DNA of 64,000 bases from Paenibacillus pedocola (lineage in GTDB: Bacteria > Bacillota > Bacilli > Paenibacillales > Paenibacillaceae): assembly GCF_031599675.1 (NCBI RefSeq), contig NZ_CP134223.1, positions 2,542,001 to 2,606,000 of the forward strand, written 5' to 3'. Both the position numbers and the translations under genes were made by a program. Of this stretch, positions 52,200-61,321 are shown piece by piece. Each line of letters starts with the position of its first letter. Position 1 is the first letter of the stretch. The notes under the pieces are model-generated. The model searched no databases. It was given only the letters and a program-made list of their open reading frames with translations, and was not told the origin of the DNA.

Positions 52200-54023
52200 A
52201 TGCAGTTTGGCTGGAATTATCTGAAAGGCCTTCTCCAGGGGATACTGGCGGCACGAAAATGGCTGCTGGCATACATTCTGCTCATTCTGCTGCCTGTCTC
52301 TATCCTGCTGGCATCCTTTTATACGCGTTCCAACAGGATCCTGGAAGAGGAGGTCACCCGCACCATGCAGCTAACCTTGAAGCAGGCGGGGCTGAATTTA
52401 ACCTATAAACTGGAACATATCCGTGACAGCAGCAACTCTGTTTTTATGAATCAGATCCTGTATGAGAATCTCCAGCGGAAAAGCAGCATCACTGACCAGC
52501 TCAAACAGATCAAGGAGCTGCGTAATCTGGCAGAGACCGCGAAGGAGAACGGGGATATTTTCCGGACGCGTTTTTTTGTAGACCCTTCCCGGCTATATGC
52601 AGGAGACAGAGTGAACTTATACCAGTTGAACGACATTAAACAATATCCATGGTACGCAGCTGTGATGGAAGCGGGCGGGGGGATGGTCTGGACCGGAGTA
52701 TATCAGGAGAGCTATAGCGATATAGGGGTCAAAAAAATCTTTTCTGTAGCCCGAATGCTGCGCAATCCGCAGAATTATGAAGAGATCGTCGGCGTTCTGG
52801 TTATGGATGTTTCCGAAGAGCTGATCGGTGAGATTCTGTCGGAGCTGCATTTCTCGGATACCTATGCTCCTTATCTGCTGGACGGGGCCGGAAATGTTAT
52901 CTATAGTTCCGTCGAAGCGGACGCTGGTCCGGCTTCGTCAGCCGCAATGCTGCCAGCGGAGCTGCTGGATACGATCCGGCACTCGGAGGAAGGCATTCAG
53001 CAGAGTAAGGACGGCCGCAAAGCTGTAAACGTAGTCTATACCACCATCGGTCCGTCCGGGTGGAAGCTGGTGGCCAGGGTAGCCCAGTCCGAAATTTCGC
53101 ACCGGGCCACGGCGCTGAACCAGTTTACCAGTATAGCTACTCTCGCGGGGATCACCATTCTTTTTCTGGTCCTCTCTTTTGTCCTGCTGATGTTCATGAC
53201 CCAAAGCATGCAGCACAGGGTGCAGATGATCCTGAAGATGATCCGCAAGGAAGGGATTGGATGGCTGGAAGAGCGCCGCTCGATGCCGGATGGCGATTTC
53301 CGGCTGCTGGAACGCAGCGTGGATCATCTGATTCATAAAGTCAACAATCTGATGGAGGAGTCGTATCAGGCCAAAATGCAGGAACGGGAGGCCCAGCTCC
53401 GGACGCTTCAGGCGCAGATAAATCCCCATTTTCTGTACAATGCCCTTGATATGATTAACTGGTCGGCCATCTCGCATGATGCGGAGGATACCAGCCAGAT
53501 GATTGAAGCGCTGGCGCATTATTTCCGGCTCAGCCTCAATAAAGGGCGTGATAACGTCGGCATTAGCGATGAGCTGGAGCTCGCCAAAGTCTTTTTGGAG
53601 ATTCAGCAGAACCGTTTTCCGTCTACCTTTACGTTCACCATTGAGGCCGGGCCGGGACTCGAGTCGTATATTATTCCCAAGCTTACCCTGCAGCCGCTGG
53701 TGGAGAATGCACTGCTTCACGGCATCCGCAAAACCAAAGATAAACAGGGGACGATCACCATTGCTGCCCGGCTGGATCAGGATACCGTTGTGCTCACCGT
53801 GTCTGATGACGGCATCGGTATGAGTCCTGAACAAGGGCAGCGTCTGCTGCGTGAGCCTTCCTCGGAGAAGCAAGACAACGGGTCGTCGGGCTCCTTCGGC
53901 CTCTACAATGTCAATGAGCGAATCCGTTATTTTGCCGGCAACCGCTACGGATTGTCCATCGATTCTGAACCCGGAAAAGGGACGGTCGTCACGGTAAGGA
54001 TTAAAGCGGTTACATCAGAGTGA
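52200..54023 (+). CDS. YesM-type sensor histidine kinase
   Basis: The 607-residue membrane kinase has transmembrane helices near residues 20-42 and 310-335 that flank an extracytoplasmic Cache-like sensor. After a HAMP-like linker and coiled coil it carries the His_kinase motif QAQINPHFLYNALDMINW, with the phospho-accepting His. The HATPase domain shows PLVENALLHGI, DDGIGM and GSFGLYNVNERI. This is the 5TM-less LytS/YesM class that senses carbohydrates. The ATG at 52200 has GGAAGGAG upstream. The cognate response regulator is immediately upstream. Confidence 0.92.
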   Translation: MQFGWNYLKGLLQGILAARKWLLAYILLILLPVSILLASFYTRSNRILEEEVTRTMQLTLKQAGLNLTYKLEHIRDSSNSVFMNQILYENLQRKSSITDQLKQIKELRNLAETAKENGDIFRTRFFVDPSRLYAGDRVNLYQLNDIKQYPWYAAVMEAGGGMVWTGVYQESYSDIGVKKIFSVARMLRNPQNYEEIVGVLVMDVSEELIGEILSELHFSDTYAPYLLDGAGNVIYSSVEADAGPASSAAMLPAELLDTIRHSEEGIQQSKDGRKAVNVVYTTIGPSGWKLVARVAQSEISHRATALNQFTSIATLAGITILFLVLSFVLLMFMTQSMQHRVQMILKMIRKEGIGWLEERRSMPDGDFRLLERSVDHLIHKVNNLMEESYQAKMQEREAQLRTLQAQINPHFLYNALDMINWSAISHDAEDTSQMIEALAHYFRLSLNKGRDNVGISDELELAKVFLEIQQNRFPSTFTFTIEAGPGLESYIIPKLTLQPLVENALLHGIRKTKDKQGTITIAARLDQDTVVLTVSDDGIGMSPEQGQRLLREPSSEKQDNGSSGSFGLYNVNERIRYFAGNRYGLSIDSEPGKGTVVTVRIKAVTSE

Positions 54024-54082
54024 GACCACGCGGAATATACAGTCGCCAGAGACCAGAAATAATCGGATTACCACCTACAATA

Positions 54083-54124
54083 CCACCTGGATGAACTCGT
54101 ATAATCATCTCATAAACCAGGTGG
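54083..54124 (+). promoter_or_regulatory. Inverted repeat ahead of the permease gene
   Basis: CCACCTGG (54083-54090) and CCAGGTGG (54117-54124) form a perfect 8-bp stem with a 26-nt loop, whose 3' arm runs into the GGAGGTGA ribosome site. It could occlude ribosome entry or be a protein-binding site for the response regulator. Confidence 0.45.
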
Positions 54125-54135
54125 AGGTGAGTAAC

Positions 54136-55101
54136 TTGGGCACAGGTGTCACGGATTTGAAGCGGAAGAATAATGTCAAACGGGTCAGGACGAGTTCAGC
54201 AAGCAAGTGGAGGCTGGCCTGGAGAAACAGGGATTATTATGTGCTGCTCATTCCAGGACTCCTGTTTCTGCTGCTCTTCAAATATACACCGCTCTATGGT
54301 GTACTTATTGCGTTTCAGGATTTTAATATTTTTGAGGGTGTCAGAGGCAGTGAATGGGTCGGGCTTGAGCAATTTCATAAGCTGGTCCAATCGGAGGAAT
54401 TTGGAAGGGTATTCATGAATACCCTGCTAATCAGTGTGTATAAAATTGTGCTGCTGTTTCCGTTCCCCATATTGATCGCACTGGTGCTGAACGAGGTCAG
54501 GCTGATGTTTTTTAAACGGACAATCCAAACGATCATTTATCTGCCGCATTTTCTTTCATGGGTGATCATCTCGGGGTTATTCGTGACCATTCTCTCGACC
54601 TCCGGGGGGCTGGTCAACAATATCATCCAGTCGCTGGGCGGTGAGCCCATCAGCTTTTTTGTCAGCAATGAGTACTTCCGCAGTCTGGTTGTGTTCACGG
54701 CGGGGTGGAAGGAAACGGGCTGGAATGCGATTGTGTTTATAGCCGCCATCGCCGGAATTGACCAGGAGCAATATGAAGCCGCTGCCATTGACGGGGCGGG
54801 CAGAATCCGCAGAATGCTGCATATTTCACTCCCGGGTATCCTCCCTACCGTTGTGCTGATGTTCATTCTCCGCCTCGGTTCGGTGCTGGATGCAGGGACA
54901 GAGCAGATTCTCACCATGTACAATCCGGTTGTCTATGAAACCGCCGATGTCATCGGAACCTTCGTGTATCGCATCGGCCTTGGCAAAATGGATTACAGTT
55001 TCAGTACCGCCGTGGGTCTGTTCAATTCGGTTGTCGGCTTTATCCTGATTATCTCAGGCAACTTTATCAGCCGGAAGCTGCTGAAGCGCGGTATCTGGTA
55101 G
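54136..55101 (+). CDS. ABC transporter permease, LplB type
   Basis: The protein of about 321 residues has six transmembrane helices and the permease EAA loop, EAAAIDGAGRIRRMLHISLPGI, that contacts the ATPase. It matches LplB/YtcP-like permeases of carbohydrate ABC importers in Paenibacillus, typically for oligosaccharides or uronates. I prefer the TTG at 54136, eight bases after GGAGG at 54123-54127, over the upstream ATG at 54091, which lies in the inverted repeat. It forms an operon with the second permease and the binding protein; no ATPase gene is present, as expected where a shared MsmX-type ATPase is used. Confidence 0.9.
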   Translation: MGTGVTDLKRKNNVKRVRTSSASKWRLAWRNRDYYVLLIPGLLFLLLFKYTPLYGVLIAFQDFNIFEGVRGSEWVGLEQFHKLVQSEEFGRVFMNTLLISVYKIVLLFPFPILIALVLNEVRLMFFKRTIQTIIYLPHFLSWVIISGLFVTILSTSGGLVNNIIQSLGGEPISFFVSNEYFRSLVVFTAGWKETGWNAIVFIAAIAGIDQEQYEAAAIDGAGRIRRMLHISLPGILPTVVLMFILRLGSVLDAGTEQILTMYNPVVYETADVIGTFVYRIGLGKMDYSFSTAVGLFNSVVGFILIISGNFISRKLLKRGIW

Positions 55102-55113
55102 CGGGAAGGGAGA

Positions 55114-55995
55114 GTGGAAAGGTTGACGAAACGAACCAAGGGCGATTTGGTGCTGGACACGGCGGTTTATTTCTTCCTGATCCTCCTGGGTGTCATTATG
55201 CTACTGCCGCTGATCAACGTATTATCGAAGGCTGTCAGTGCAGAATGGGCAATCACCTCCGGTAAAGTTGGCATTCTGCCGGTAGGCTTCCAGCTGGATA
55301 CGATGAAGGAGGTCATTTCCTCCTCAACGTTCATCAGGGCCTTCGGAGTTTCGGTAGGCGTTACTGTTGTCGGAACCATAATTTCCATCCTGATGACCGC
55401 ACTTACCGCGTACCCGTTGTCCAAGCGCCTGCCGGGCATCCCCTTTATTATGGTGCTGTTCATTTTCACTATGCTTTTCAGCGGAGGGCTGATCCCCAAC
55501 TATCTGCTGATGCGGCAGCTGCACCTGATCAACAATCTGTGGGTGCTGATTTTGCCGGGAATGATCAGTGTGTTCAATCTGCTGGTGATCAAGAGCTATT
55601 ACGAAAGCCTGCCTGAAGCACTCGAAGAGTCGGCGCGGATCGACGGGGCCAAAACCTATACGATTCTGTTCCGCATTATCCTGCCGCTCAGCATGCCGGT
55701 CATCGCGACGATCGCCTTGTTCTATGCAGTTGGGTTCTGGAATGATTATTTTGGCCCGATGATCTATATCAATGATACGGCGCTTAAGACGCTGCAGCTC
55801 TACCTGCAGGACGTTGTGATGGATGCCAGCGCAGCGAATGCCGTGAACAAAAGTGTGGATGATCTCATGAACATGTCTCCCGAAGGAATCCGGGCAGCGA
55901 CAGTTGTTGCTTCCACGGTGCCGATCCTGTTTGTGTATCCGTTCCTGCAGAAGTATTTCATTAAAGGTGTGCTGATCGGCTCCGTCAAAGGCTGA
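55114..55995 (+). CDS. ABC transporter permease, LplC type
   Basis: The 293-residue second permease has six transmembrane helices and the EAA loop EALEESARIDGAKTYTILFRIILPLSMP. It pairs with the LplB-type subunit. VKSVDDLMNMSPEGIRAATVVASTVPILFVYPF near the C-terminus is typical of the LplC branch. The start is GTG at 55114 after GGGAAGGGAG; a TTG at 55123 is an alternative. It starts 13 bp after the first permease gene. Confidence 0.9.
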   Translation: MERLTKRTKGDLVLDTAVYFFLILLGVIMLLPLINVLSKAVSAEWAITSGKVGILPVGFQLDTMKEVISSSTFIRAFGVSVGVTVVGTIISILMTALTAYPLSKRLPGIPFIMVLFIFTMLFSGGLIPNYLLMRQLHLINNLWVLILPGMISVFNLLVIKSYYESLPEALEESARIDGAKTYTILFRIILPLSMPVIATIALFYAVGFWNDYFGPMIYINDTALKTLQLYLQDVVMDASAANAVNKSVDDLMNMSPEGIRAATVVASTVPILFVYPFLQKYFIKGVLIGSVKG

Positions 55996-56028
55996 GCCTT
56001 GATCCATTATTTGAGGAGGGTTATACGT

Positions 56029-57588
56029 ATGAAATATACAAAAGGCTGGTCTCTTCTGCTTTGCACCGGACTGCTGCTTACAGCCGTAGGCTGTGGCTCG
56101 TCAGGTAACAATGGGAACGGAAATAAGGAAGCTGCAGAGGCGACTAAGGCTCCGGCGAGTGCTGCCGCCACTACCGCACCAGCGGAAGACACAGCTAAAC
56201 CTGAATTGAAATCGCTCAATTTGTGGTCGAAGGATGATTATAATACGTATCCGCTTGCCAAGGTCATCGAAGAGCAGACGGGGTACAAAGTGAAATATGA
56301 AATGCTGCCTGCCGACAAAGCGATGGATAAGCTGAACCTGCTGATTTCGTCCGGTGAACCCTATGATGTCATTACCATCTCCGGTGAAAAGGCCGTTTAC
56401 ACGGATTACGCCAAAATGGGGGCGCTGGTCGATTTGACCCCACTCATTGAAGAGTATGGCCCGAATATTAAGGCGTCCATCTCCGAAGCATCCTTCGATG
56501 CGGTGAAAGTGGACGGCAAAATCTTCGCCATCCCGAACAGCTCCTCGCAATTTGCAGGCGCCGACCTGATGATCCGCCAGGATTGGCTCGACAAGCTGGG
56601 CCTGAAAACACCTACCACCCTGGACGAATTCACAGAAGTATTGAAAGCGTTCAAGGAAAAGGATCCCGGCGGCAACGGCAGCAGCGGCGCTCCGATGTCG
56701 ATTGACGGCGGCTTGGCTACGACAGCAAATATTACCGGCGCCTTCGGCATCGGCACCAGCTGGAATAAGCTTGACGGCAAGCTGGTACCGCCGCCGCTGC
56801 ACCCGGGCTTCAAGGAATATCTTACGTATATGGCTGACCTGTATAAGCAGGGACTGCTCGATAAAGAGTTTGCCGTCAACAAGGATGCTACCCTGAAGGA
56901 GAAATTCACCAGCGGCAAAATCGGTGTCATTCAGCTGCCCTGGTATGATATTCCGAGTGTCGCCGATGCCTTGAACGCTAACTTCCCGGATGCCAAGTTT
57001 GTGTATCTTCCGGCCTTGAAGGGTAAAGACGGGCAAATGGGCCTGGGCATGAGCGGTGGCTTTGACCGCCTGACCTTTATACCGAAATCAGCCAAACATC
57101 CTGAGGATGCCATCAAATGGATTAATGCCAAGCTGGATAAAGACACCTTCAAACTGATCGCTATCGGGGAAGAAGGCAAACATCATACGTATAAAGACGG
57201 CATCTACAGCCCGATCCTGCCGCTGTTCACAGACGAACGGGGCAACGCCAGCAACTATCTTACCGGTATCGATGAGAAGCTCTATCCGATCTACTGGCAG
57301 GCCCGTGTCCAGAAGGATGCACGCTTGTTTGCAGGCTTCTCCTACCTGAACAATGAACTGCCTGCCGAAGCGCGGATTGCCGATCCGCTTGCACTAGCAC
57401 CGTCTCTTCCTGAATATTCTAAGAACAACGCTTCACTGAATCAGATGATCAATGATTTTGCCGTAAAGGTGATTGTCGGTGAGGAATCTCCGGATGCCGT
57501 GGACGCTTTTGCCGATAAGTACAAAGCAGCCGGAGGGGAAGCCAGCTACAAAGAGGTTAACGACTGGTACGCGGCTAGCGGTAAATAA
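56029..57588 (+). CDS. Extracellular solute-binding lipoprotein, LplA type
   Basis: The 519-residue protein begins with a lipoprotein signal: MKYTKGW, a hydrophobic core LLLCTGLLLTAV, and lipobox AVGC. A Gly/Asn/Ala/Thr-rich linker follows, then a type I/II periplasmic-binding fold. The mature region (LKSLNLWSKDDYNTYPLAKVIEEQTGYKVKYE...; GGFDRLTFIPKSAKHPEDAIKWIN) is LplA-like. It captures the carbohydrate substrate outside the membrane for the two permeases upstream. ATG 56029 has GAGGAGGG upstream; the alternative at 55999 would precede the signal peptide. Confidence 0.92.
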   Translation: MKYTKGWSLLLCTGLLLTAVGCGSSGNNGNGNKEAAEATKAPASAAATTAPAEDTAKPELKSLNLWSKDDYNTYPLAKVIEEQTGYKVKYEMLPADKAMDKLNLLISSGEPYDVITISGEKAVYTDYAKMGALVDLTPLIEEYGPNIKASISEASFDAVKVDGKIFAIPNSSSQFAGADLMIRQDWLDKLGLKTPTTLDEFTEVLKAFKEKDPGGNGSSGAPMSIDGGLATTANITGAFGIGTSWNKLDGKLVPPPLHPGFKEYLTYMADLYKQGLLDKEFAVNKDATLKEKFTSGKIGVIQLPWYDIPSVADALNANFPDAKFVYLPALKGKDGQMGLGMSGGFDRLTFIPKSAKHPEDAIKWINAKLDKDTFKLIAIGEEGKHHTYKDGIYSPILPLFTDERGNASNYLTGIDEKLYPIYWQARVQKDARLFAGFSYLNNELPAEARIADPLALAPSLPEYSKNNASLNQMINDFAVKVIVGEESPDAVDAFADKYKAAGGEASYKEVNDWYAASGK

Positions 57589-57646
57589 AAGAAAAAATAT
57601 AAGATGAACTTGGGAACAAACATAAAGGTAACAGTAACGGAGGGGA

Positions 57647-57771
57647 TTTTGGAACTGGAGGAGCGTTAGCGTCCGCCTGAAAGCTTTCCCCAGGAAAGCT
57701 CGCTTCGGAAGCATAGGCAGTCTACAGATTTCCACCACTAAGAGTGGTATTAATAAATGAAATCTGTAGAC
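57647..57771 (+). repeat. Palindromic intergenic element
   Basis: Between the binding-protein gene and the FAD gene (273 bp without coding potential) are several hairpins. These are AGCTTTCC/GGAAAGCT (about 57682-57701), GCTTCGGAAGC, and a nested structure with outer arms GTCTACAGATTTC (57720-57732) and GAAATCTGTAGAC (57759-57771) around ACCACT/AGTGGT. The stretch around GGAGCGTTAGCGTCCGCC looks to me like a dispersed Paenibacillus repeat; this is recollection, not a search. No U-tract follows, so it is not a terminator. Confidence 0.55.
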
Positions 57772-57861
57772 AACAGCGGCTGGAAGTCCAAATATCACCG
57801 CAGTTACGACTATACCAAATGTATAACGCCAAACTCGTCTTATATTGCAGGAGGAGATCAA

Positions 57862-59262
57862 ATGAAAACCTACCGGATGCGGATCAGCGAGGTTCCGCTT
57901 CAGGATGATTGGGATGTCATTGTTGTCGGAGGCGGTCCGGCCGGTTGTACAGCAGCTGCCGCAGCCGCGCGGGAAGGTGCAAGAACGCTGCTGATTGAAG
58001 CGACGGGAAGTCTGGGCGGGATGGGTACCTCGGGGCTTGTGCCGGCCTGGTGTCCTTTCTCTGATATGGAGCAGATTATCTACAGAGGGCTGGCCATGAA
58101 AGTGTTCGAGGCGCTGAAGGCTCAGATGCCGCATGTGGCTAAGGACGCGATGGACTGGGTGCCGATTGAGCCCGAGAAGCTGAAGGTGATCTACGATGAT
58201 CTGGTCCAGGAGGCAGGAGTGACCGTATTATTCAATACGCTGCTGGGCTCGGTGGAAACAGAGCCGGAGGGCAGAGTTACCACCCTGATTACGGCTAACA
58301 AAAGCGGACTCCAGGCACTCCAGGCCAAGGTTTACATTGATTGCACGGGCGATGCCGATGTGGCAGCATGGGCAGGGGCGGAATACCTCAAAGGTGATAC
58401 GGCGACCGGTGACCTGATGCCGGCTACACACTGCTTCAATCTGGGCAATGTGGATGAATATGCTTATCTGAACGGTCCGCTGCTGCACAACAATAATAAG
58501 CAGAGTCCCATCTTCGATATCCTCCGGTCAGGCAAATATCCGCAGATTCCGGACTCGCATATCTGCAACAATATGATCGCGCCGCGCACGGTAGGTTTTA
58601 ACGCCGGACATTTATGGGATGTGGATAATACGGATGCTTACTCGGTATCGGCTGCGCTGATGCAGGGCAGAAAGCTGGCGGCCGTCTACCGGGATGCGCT
58701 TGCGGAATTTATGCCGGCTTCCTTTGGCAGTGCTTTTGTCGCCAGTACAGGTTCACTTATGGGAGTACGGGAGACCCGGCGGATCACCGGTGACTATGTT
58801 CTTAGTGTCGATGATTATGTGAACCGCCGCAGCTTCGAGGATGAGATCTGCCGTAACAGTTACTTTATTGACATCCATGGAACGGAAAAAGAAGAGAAAC
58901 AGGCCGGAGGCAAGCCAGAGGTGATTAAGCGGTATGGTCCAGGTGAATCCCATGGTATTCCCTACCGCTGTCTGACACCCCGCTCCCTGCAAAATGTACT
59001 GGTTGCCGGACGCTCCATCTCTTGTGTACGCGAGGTTCAGGGCAGTGTCCGGGTGATGCCGGTCTGCCTGGCTATGGGGGAAGCGGCGGGAATTGCAGCA
59101 GCGCTGGCAGCACAGCTTCCGGGTCATGATGTCCATACTGTCGATGTTAAGATCCTGCGAAGACGGCTGAAGGAAGAAGGAGCCTATCTGCCCGATCTGC
59201 CGGGAGTACAAGCCGGAGAGTCTGCAGATCAAACGAAAGATGGGGCAATCAAATATCATTGA
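57862..59262 (+). CDS. FAD-dependent oxidoreductase (FAD_oxidored type)
   Basis: The 466-residue flavoprotein has a dinucleotide-binding motif VIVVGGGPAGCTAAAAAAREGA followed by LLIEATGSLGGMGTSG (residues about 18-55). That is the pattern of the PF12831 group, found near carbohydrate catabolism genes. Further marks are DCTGDADVAAWAGA and, at the end, NVLVAGRSISCVREVQGSVRVMPVC. The reaction is unknown; relatives may dehydrogenate sugars. The ATG at 57862 has GGAGGAG upstream. It probably belongs with the ABC transporter operon, as no terminator intervenes. Its 3' end overlaps the convergent YihY gene by seven bases. Confidence 0.85.
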   Translation: MKTYRMRISEVPLQDDWDVIVVGGGPAGCTAAAAAAREGARTLLIEATGSLGGMGTSGLVPAWCPFSDMEQIIYRGLAMKVFEALKAQMPHVAKDAMDWVPIEPEKLKVIYDDLVQEAGVTVLFNTLLGSVETEPEGRVTTLITANKSGLQALQAKVYIDCTGDADVAAWAGAEYLKGDTATGDLMPATHCFNLGNVDEYAYLNGPLLHNNNKQSPIFDILRSGKYPQIPDSHICNNMIAPRTVGFNAGHLWDVDNTDAYSVSAALMQGRKLAAVYRDALAEFMPASFGSAFVASTGSLMGVRETRRITGDYVLSVDDYVNRRSFEDEICRNSYFIDIHGTEKEEKQAGGKPEVIKRYGPGESHGIPYRCLTPRSLQNVLVAGRSISCVREVQGSVRVMPVCLAMGEAAGIAAALAAQLPGHDVHTVDVKILRRRLKEEGAYLPDLPGVQAGESADQTKDGAIKYH

Positions 59263-60110
59263 TGATTCGCGGTTGTATGAAGCTTGGTCCGGCGATTGCG
59301 CAGAATGGCATTGATCTCCCCGCCGGCCAGAATAATAATGGAGCTGATATACAGCCAGATCAGCAGGATCATCACCCCGCCGAGGCTTCCGTAGGTTTTG
59401 GTGAAATCGCTGAATTGGTTGACATACACAGAGAACAGCACGGAGGTGGCAATCCAGCCGATGGTGGAGAAGAATGCTCCCGGGATCACTTCCTTCAGCC
59501 GCAGTCTCCGGCTTGGAGCAATCCAGTACAGCAGGGTGAACACCACGAACATCACGAAGAGAGGAACGGCATATTGCAGCAGGTCCCAGAGCTTTTGCAG
59601 ACCATAAGGCAGATCAGCCAGTAAAAATACCTGTGTCTTCAACCAGCTGCCGAGAACGAGCAGCAGAATGCTGAGCAGCACCACAAAGCCGATGAACAGG
59701 GTGGCGAGGAAGGCAATCCCCCTAACTTTCCAAAACACCCTGCTCTCATCAATATCATAGGCGCGGTTCAGCCCCTTGATGATCGCGTTGACACCTTTGG
59801 AAGCAGCCCACAGAGTAGCCAGCATCCCGAAGGACAGCAAGGCCTGGCTCCGCCCTTCGGAGACATCCTGCAGAATCTCTTCAATAATGGAGACGGCTTC
59901 CACCGGCATAATTTGCTCTAGCTGCTGGATTTTATCCTCCAGGGAAATATTGGCGTACCCGATGAGTGTCATAATAAAGATCAGAAACGGAAACAGGGAG
60001 AGAATAAGATAATAGGTTAATTGCGCACTAATCCCCTGTACATCATCATTTTTTATTTTTTGGAACAGTTCTTTTAGAAAAGAGTACACTCCGGCCGCCT
60101 TCTTCTTCAT
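59256..60110 (-). CDS. YihY/BrkB family membrane protein
   Basis: The protein of about 284 residues has six transmembrane helices in the YihY pattern, with DDVQGISAQLTYYLILSLFPFLIF near the start and GGVMILLIWLYISSIIILAGGEINA in the last helix. Members were once annotated as ribonuclease BN but are now known to be uncharacterised membrane proteins. I start it at the ATG at 60110, which has GAGGAGGG upstream. Divergent from the next gene. Confidence 0.88.
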   Translation of the reverse strand: MKKKAAGVYSFLKELFQKIKNDDVQGISAQLTYYLILSLFPFLIFIMTLIGYANISLEDKIQQLEQIMPVEAVSIIEEILQDVSEGRSQALLSFGMLATLWAASKGVNAIIKGLNRAYDIDESRVFWKVRGIAFLATLFIGFVVLLSILLLVLGSWLKTQVFLLADLPYGLQKLWDLLQYAVPLFVMFVVFTLLYWIAPSRRLRLKEVIPGAFFSTIGWIATSVLFSVYVNQFSDFTKTYGSLGGVMILLIWLYISSIIILAGGEINAILRNRRTKLHTTANHQ

Positions 60111-60318
60111 AATTCCCTCCTCAGCTTCCTCTATAATATGCACCAGCCTGTCTTTAATATTATCATTAACCTAAATTCAGCGGACTCTATAGTCTTCCAA
60201 TATCCTGCAAATGTTTTTTCTGGGAAATGAAGGACCTCACAGCTTTTCTTCCCGCAATCCAGTTTAATACGGATATATGGAGATTTGTGAAGCCTATAAC
60301 TGGAAAAGGGGAATGTTG

Positions 60319-61248
60319 ATGAAGACGCTTGCACCCGCGGATTTAAAGGTTATCAAAAACTGGATGTACCGCAACGCCCGTCCGCTGGATCTGGCACGGT
60401 GGAAATTTCATTTCGAAGCCGGAGGTGTGGAGGCTGTGCTGGAAGCGCTGGCAGCTTACCAGAATGAGGACGGAGGCTTCGGACATGCGCTGGAGGCAGA
60501 TGCCTGGAATCCGCATTCCTCGCCGATCCAGACAGCCACAGCCGTAGAGAGGCTGCTGGAGGTTCATTTTCAAGATAACAGCCACCCGGCCGTTCAAGGC
60601 ATATTGAAGTATCTGGACAGTGGTGCCGAGATGGACGGGAACACGTGGATGAATGTAGTTGCCTCCTTTAACGATTATCCCCACGCGCCATGGTGGCATA
60701 CAACCTCCAGCAGCACTGCCCGCAGCATCTTTAATCCGACGGCCATCCTGGCCGGCTTCATTCTGCGCTTTGCGGACAGGGACAGCAGGCTCTATGAACG
60801 AGGCTTGGGCATCGCCAAGGAACTGGAGGAGCTTTTTTTGCAGGATCCCCATATCGAAATGCATCCGCTGTTATGTGTAGTTAAACTGCTGGAGTGCATC
60901 GGCGAAGCCGGTGTGCGGGAACAGTTTGCTTACACTGAACTGAATGCTGCCGCCGGGAAGCGGATCACTGAGCTGCTGGAGCGGAATGCCTCGGATTGGA
61001 GCGGCTACAGCTGCAAGCCCTCGTTCTTCATCAAAACCCGGGAAAGCTTGGGCTTCACGGACAACGCAGTCTTGCTGAAGAAGGAACTGGATTATACGCT
61101 GGATATCAGAAATCAAGAGGGTGTATGGGATCTGACCTGGAGCTGGGATGGCTTTGAACAGGCGTTTGCTATCAGCGAGAACTGGTGGAAAGCAAGTATA
61201 GTGATTGAGAAACTGCTGTTTTTGCGCGCCTTCGGACGGCTAGGCTAA
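60319..61248 (+). CDS. Prenyltransferase/squalene-cyclase-repeat-like protein
   Basis: The protein of about 309 residues has the QW-like segment YQNEDGGFGHALEAD (about residues 44-58), the repeat signature of the alpha/alpha-toroid family that includes squalene-hopene cyclases and prenyltransferase beta subunits. A Trp-rich end (VWDLTWSWDGFEQAF...ENWWKAS) resembles a second repeat. At half the length of a cyclase and lacking a DxDD motif, it is unlikely to be one. No function can be given. ATG 60319 follows AAGGGG nine bases away. Confidence 0.65.
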   Translation: MKTLAPADLKVIKNWMYRNARPLDLARWKFHFEAGGVEAVLEALAAYQNEDGGFGHALEADAWNPHSSPIQTATAVERLLEVHFQDNSHPAVQGILKYLDSGAEMDGNTWMNVVASFNDYPHAPWWHTTSSSTARSIFNPTAILAGFILRFADRDSRLYERGLGIAKELEELFLQDPHIEMHPLLCVVKLLECIGEAGVREQFAYTELNAAAGKRITELLERNASDWSGYSCKPSFFIKTRESLGFTDNAVLLKKELDYTLDIRNQEGVWDLTWSWDGFEQAFAISENWWKASIVIEKLLFLRAFGRLG

Positions 61249-61271
61249 GGATTATCAGCAATAAATCAGCA

Positions 61272-61321
61272 AGCAGAGCAGTAGTCTCCCATTAATGGAG
61301 AATCGCTTCTCTGCTTTTTTG
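61272..61321 (+). terminator. Terminator of the cyclase-repeat-like gene
   Basis: AGCAGAG pairs with CTCTGCT, with an inner TCTCC/GGAGA hairpin, and a T run follows. It ends one base before the convergent SDR stop codon. Confidence 0.8.
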
